Assembly: GCF_003610535.1 (NCBI RefSeq)
Contig: NZ_RAPN01000001.1
Location: 2,715,320-2,779,319, forward strand
Direction: 5' to 3'
Origin: Mangrovibacterium diazotrophicum
GTDB lineage: Bacteria; Bacteroidota; Bacteroidia; Bacteroidales; Prolixibacteraceae
Length of the DNA: 64,000 nucleotides
The position numbers were made by a program, and so were the translations under genes. Each line of letters opens with the position of its first letter. The first letter of the stretch is position 1. Below the pieces are notes generated by a model. That model did no database searches and was not told the origin of the DNA. It saw only the letters and a program-made list of their open reading frames with translations. Shown here one piece after another: positions 61,013 to 64,000 of this stretch.

Positions 61013-61726
61013 ATGGCATATTTTTTATTGATAGAATCGTCAACATCGGTGTGTAGCGTTGCGTTGGCGAAGGACGGAGAACTGGTAGATCTGCAGGAAA
61101 GCAGCGAGGGGCAAAATCACGCCAAGTTATTGGCCGAGTTTGTGAACGAAGTCTTGAAACGTCAAAATATAACGAGCGACCAACTAAGTGCCGTTGCAAT
61201 AAGCGAAGGTCCAGGATCTTACACAGGACTGCGAATTGGTGTTTCGTTGGCAAAAGGCATTTGTTACGCCAACCAAATCCCGTTAATCCCGGTTAGTCCG
61301 TTGCAATCGATGTGCGAACAGGTGATCGTTCGTCAAGCCGAACTCGGGATTGAAAGCCTGGAAAATACACTACTCATCCCAATGATGGACGCACGCCGCA
61401 TGGAAGTGTATACGGCAAGCTACGATTCAGGAAATCATCTCATCAAGCCTGTTTCCGCTGAAATCATCGACGAACAGTCGTTTTTAGCTGATTTAGAAAA
61501 GCAGAAGGTCCTATTTTTCGGTAATGGTGCCGACAAATGTAAAGATGTGATCAAACATGCGAACGCGGCCTTTGTATCGGACATTCATACTTCGGCACAA
61601 TTTATGTGTAAGCTGGCATGGAAAGCTTTTCAAAAAGAACAATTTGCAGACCTGGCATATTTTGAACCTTTCTACCTGAAAGACTTCATTGCCGGAAAGC
61701 CGAAAAAGAACATGTTAAACATTTAG
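61013..61726 (+). CDS. tsaB: tRNA threonylcarbamoyladenosine biosynthesis protein TsaB
   Basis: A 237-residue ASKHA-fold protein, partner of TsaD in making the t6A modification of tRNAs that read ANN codons. Family landmarks are LLIESSTSVCSVALAKDGE (N-terminal), NHAKLLAEFVNEVL, and the AISEGPGSYTGLRIGVSLAKGICYA loop. As in the family, the catalytic metal His pair of TsaD is absent. It is a normal length and starts a plus-strand group with the DUF3108 gene. Confidence 0.94.
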   Translation: MAYFLLIESSTSVCSVALAKDGELVDLQESSEGQNHAKLLAEFVNEVLKRQNITSDQLSAVAISEGPGSYTGLRIGVSLAKGICYANQIPLIPVSPLQSMCEQVIVRQAELGIESLENTLLIPMMDARRMEVYTASYDSGNHLIKPVSAEIIDEQSFLADLEKQKVLFFGNGADKCKDVIKHANAAFVSDIHTSAQFMCKLAWKAFQKEQFADLAYFEPFYLKDFIAGKPKKNMLNI

Positions 61727-61837
61727 CAGAAGACTGCAGTTCGCCGATTTTGTAGGCCGGGGTATTTCCTAAATCCATAAATTTATAGGAGAATTAAGCC
61801 ATGGACTGAACATCCTGCTGAAAACAGAAAAAGAACG

Positions 61838-62554
61838 ATGAGAATTAGCCTAGTCATATTTTTCAGCTTGCTCCTGCTGGGAGCGTCAGCTCAGCCGACC
61901 GAAAAACTGGAATACAACCTGAGATACAGTTTTATCAAAGGTGGCGAAGCGATCATCCTGATCAGCGACACTACCTACAACGGTAAAAAAGCGGAACACT
62001 ACTACCTTCGGGGGAAAACGGTAGGATTTGCCGAAGCTTTGTACAATGTCGATGATGTTTACGAAACGATTCTCGATCCAAAAACAGTTCAGCCCTACAA
62101 ACACATCCGGAACATTAAAGAACGCAAGTACCGTTACTACAACGAAACCCTCTTTTATCCTGAAAACGACTCCATTTTTACGACGAAGTCGGGAGGACGG
62201 AAAGTTCCGTCAGACATACTCGACATTTTAAGTGTGTTTGCATACCTGCGCCAGAATGAACTGCTGGAATCGCTGAAGGTCGACGATACGTTTACTTTCC
62301 CGGTATACCATGCCAATAAGTATTTCATGCTCGAATCCAAATTCCTGGGATTCGAAAAGGTAAAAACCAAGTTCGGCGAAAAGGAATGCTACGTAATCTC
62401 TCCCTGGATTGACGAAGGCAAACTACTGAAACGCTCAGATGGTCTGAAATTTTACATTTCAAAAGATGAAGATAAGCTGCCTTTAATTCTCGAATTCGAC
62501 CTCAACGTTGGATCGGTGCGGGCCGAGCTGGTATCCTACAAAAAGCTGAAATAA
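61838..62554 (+). CDS. DUF3108 exported protein
   Basis: A 238-residue protein with a signal peptide (1-19, LGASAQ) and the DUF3108 pattern: LEYNLRYSFIKGGEAIILI, FAEALYNVDDVYETILDPKTVQPYKHIRNIKERKYRYYNE, then DILSVFAYLR and PLILEFDLNVGSVRAEL. These are periplasmic or outer-membrane-associated beta-barrel-like proteins of unknown function, common in Bacteroidota. It lies 111 bases after tsaB. Confidence 0.85.
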   Translation: MRISLVIFFSLLLLGASAQPTEKLEYNLRYSFIKGGEAIILISDTTYNGKKAEHYYLRGKTVGFAEALYNVDDVYETILDPKTVQPYKHIRNIKERKYRYYNETLFYPENDSIFTTKSGGRKVPSDILDILSVFAYLRQNELLESLKVDDTFTFPVYHANKYFMLESKFLGFEKVKTKFGEKECYVISPWIDEGKLLKRSDGLKFYISKDEDKLPLILEFDLNVGSVRAELVSYKKLK

Positions 62555-62675
62555 CGCCACCCAATCTTACTTTTTGTTTCTGCAGGCGATCACAAAACAG
62601 GATAAGCCGGATAAGCAACTAGCTAAAAGACATTTAATTTTGAATTTCAAGAAGCGGTTTTTGTCATTATTTTTT

Positions 62676-62683
62676 TACTTTTG
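62676..62683 (+). promoter_or_regulatory. -7 box for efp
   Basis: TACTTTTG, an exact TAnnTTTG match, 36 bases before the efp ATG. The best T-rich upstream element (TTTTTG ending at 62663) is only 12 bases away, so the -33 element is uncertain. Confidence 0.6.
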
Positions 62684-62719
62684 CAGCAAAATTTGAAATT
62701 TATATAATTCATTCAAAAT

Positions 62720-63289
62720 ATGGCAACTACAGCTGATTTCAAGAACGGACTGACGATTGAGTACAACGGCCAGCTCTTTACAATCATTCAGTTCCAACAC
62801 GTAAAACCGGGAAAGGGTGCTGCTTTTGTTCGTACCAAGCTTAAAAATGTTAAGACCGGAAAAGTAATCGAAAATACCTTCAACTCGGGTGTTAAAGTAA
62901 ACACTGTTCGCGTTGAACGTCGTCCGTACCAATACCTGTACAAAGACGATATGGGTTACAACTTCATGCACACCGAGACTTTTGAACAAGTTTCGATTGA
63001 CCCGGAATTGATTGAAAATGCCGACTTGATGAAAGAAGGTCAAATCATTGAAATCAACTTCCAAGCGGAGAGTGAAACAGCGTTGACTGCAGAACTTCCT
63101 CAATACGTTGAATTGGAAGTAACTGAAACCATCGCAGGTGAAAAAGGCAACACAGCCAGCTCAACAGCACTGAAACCAGCTACAATGGAAACAGGTGCCG
63201 AAGTAATGGTTCCAATGTTCATCAATGCAGGCGAAGTTCTGAAAATCGATACTCGTGACCGTTCATACAGCGAACGTGTAAAAAGATAA
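62720..63289 (+). CDS. efp: elongation factor P
   Basis: A 189-residue translation factor that relieves ribosome stalling at polyproline. Three domains are present: KOW-like N-terminal (about 1-65) with the tip loop KPGKGAAF and Lys32 at the position modified in other EF-Ps, OB domain 2, and C-terminal OB domain ending [17 protein letters not shown]. No modifying enzyme gene (epmA, ymfI or earP) is in the window. It is monocistronic, with its own promoter and terminator. Confidence 0.97.
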   Translation: MATTADFKNGLTIEYNGQLFTIIQFQHVKPGKGAAFVRTKLKNVKTGKVIENTFNSGVKVNTVRVERRPYQYLYKDDMGYNFMHTETFEQVSIDPELIENADLMKEGQIIEINFQAESETALTAELPQYVELEVTETIAGEKGNTASSTALKPATMETGAEVMVPMFINAGEVLKIDTRDRSYSERVKR

Positions 63290-63311
63290 TTATTCAACCG
63301 AATAATCAATC

Positions 63312-63340
63312 AAGGCTTTCCATCGCGGAGAGCCTTTTTT
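63312..63340. terminator. terminator after efp
   Basis: A 10-bp stem AAGGCTTTCC/GGAGAGCCTT (one G-T pair) with loop ATCGC (63322-63326), then a T run to 63340. Confidence 0.9.
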
Positions 63341-63491
63341 GTTTGAAAGCACCCACACGCAGAGACGCAAAATTCCGAAGCAAAAAGTGGTTCGAAAAAA
63401 GCTTGGTGATAACCAAACAACAAAGACAACCAGGACAACTATCGGCTTTCCCTCCAACTGCTGATTCCCCCAATTGCAGCCTATTTCATTT

Positions 63492-64000
63492 TTAGTCAAG
63501 TTCGATTTTCTCCGGAAAGGAAGGATCTTTCAACTTTAGATCGAGAACAACCAGCACGGCTACAAAAAACCAAACTGGAATCGCTGCTTTATCGGTATCC
63601 AAAAAGTTATTCAGAAAACCATGTGTAAAGTAACTCACCAAGGCCATCAAAACCGATAAGGTTAGCACTTTATCCTCTTTGCTTTTCGCACGGCCATAAA
63701 CGCGGAAGCCTGTTCGGAATATTGCCAAAACAACCAGCAAGAAGCTGATAGTTCCCAGGATTCCAGACTCGGCCAGTGGCCCCAAATATTCGGAATGCGC
63801 ATTCCCGCCGTCAGCCGAGTTGGTGCTGATAATCGTACGCAAATCCGTCTTCTGAAAAGGTGCGTACTGAAACATGTATGTCCCCGGCCCCCATCCGAAC
63901 AATGGTTTCTCCAAGAACATAGCCCAGGCACTGTTCCATCGGTTTAAGCGTTCCACATTAGACGCATCAGTCGACACATTTGAAATGGAATTGAGGTGTC
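63492..64000 (-). CDS. O-antigen ligase/Wzy-type membrane protein, 5' end outside the window
   Basis: The minus-strand frame is open to the window edge. About 169 C-terminal residues are visible, beginning within SISNVSTDASNVERLNRW. The conserved pattern RLNRWNSAWAMFLEKPLFGWGPGTYMF followed by NAHSEYLGPLAESGILG is the periplasmic loop of the O-antigen ligase (Wzy_C/WaaL) family. Three or four membrane helices follow. An internal GTG at 63977 is not the start. The enzyme would polymerise or ligate surface polysaccharide in the periplasmic face of the inner membrane. It is convergent with efp. Confidence 0.85.
   Translation of the reverse strand, partial: HLNSISNVSTDASNVERLNRWNSAWAMFLEKPLFGWGPGTYMFQYAPFQKTDLRTIISTNSADGGNAHSEYLGPLAESGILGTISFLLVVLAIFRTGFRVYGRAKSKEDKVLTLSVLMALVSYFTHGFLNNFLDTDKAAIPVWFFVAVLVVLDLKLKDPSFPEKIELD

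Overview
This window reads as chromosome from a member of the Bacteroidota, most like the marine or sediment Marinilabiliales/Prolixibacteraceae. That placement is inferred from the gene families; no rRNA is present. Supporting signs are a SusC/SusD polysaccharide utilisation locus, type IX secretion (T9SS) sorting domains of types A and B, PorP/SprF, lipoboxes on many exported proteins, promoters of the TAnnTTTG type, and A-rich rather than Shine-Dalgarno translation starts. Pyruvate formate-lyase with its activase and a formate channel points to a facultative or fermentative lifestyle.

Layout. 0-2 kb: a truncated YhcH-type protein, a small membrane protein, a NUDIX hydrolase and a helical-repeat protein. 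2.1-17 kb: a polysaccharide utilisation locus on the minus strand lying between two tRNA-Gln genes (anticodons TTG and CTG). It runs ECF sigma, FecR anti-sigma, STN-SusC, SusD, a PKD/discoidin-like lipoprotein, a multidomain T9SS-exported glycosidase and a GH27 alpha-galactosidase. 17-23.7 kb: a probable zinc-limitation locus with a Fur/Zur-family repressor, two overlapping COG0523 (CobW-type) GTPases, a His-rich membrane protein, an exported protein and a TonB receptor. A three-box operator and a fourth box of the same type are visible. 23.8-26.9 kb: a sulfatase and a BNR/sialidase-like lipoprotein, ended by a MITE-like inverted-repeat element. 26.9-35 kb: a LysR regulator divergent from a complete histidine degradation operon hutH-I-U-G-F (formylglutamate route). 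35-41.5 kb: endonuclease III, a small Cys-containing protein, pflB-pflA-focA, a CWC cysteine-rich protein and a double NTF2-like secreted protein. 42-49.2 kb: a TPR protein, a calcineurin-phosphoesterase/GDPD fusion, a siderophore-type TonB receptor and its PepSY membrane partner. 49.3-60.9 kb: a six-gene cell-surface cluster (two beta-solenoid proteins, an Ig-like protein, a large type-B-CTD protein, PorP/SprF, an OmpA/PorE-like protein) preceded by an orphan LytTR response regulator. 61-64 kb: tsaB, a DUF3108 protein, efp and a truncated O-antigen ligase family gene.

How they work together. In the utilisation locus, ligand binding by the STN-bearing SusC would release the sigma factor through FecR; SusC/D and the surface lipoprotein would import glycans trimmed by the two glycosidases. 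The zinc locus looks like a self-contained Zur regulon. The 49-59 kb cluster is the most interesting unit. Its genes are nearly contiguous, successive products share an Ig-like module, and two of them end in a similar short tail. The type-B sorting domain, PorP/SprF and OmpA/PorE-like proteins tie it to T9SS surface assembly, so it may encode a surface fibre or matrix of undescribed composition. No CRISPR array, integrase, transposase gene or phage gene was seen.
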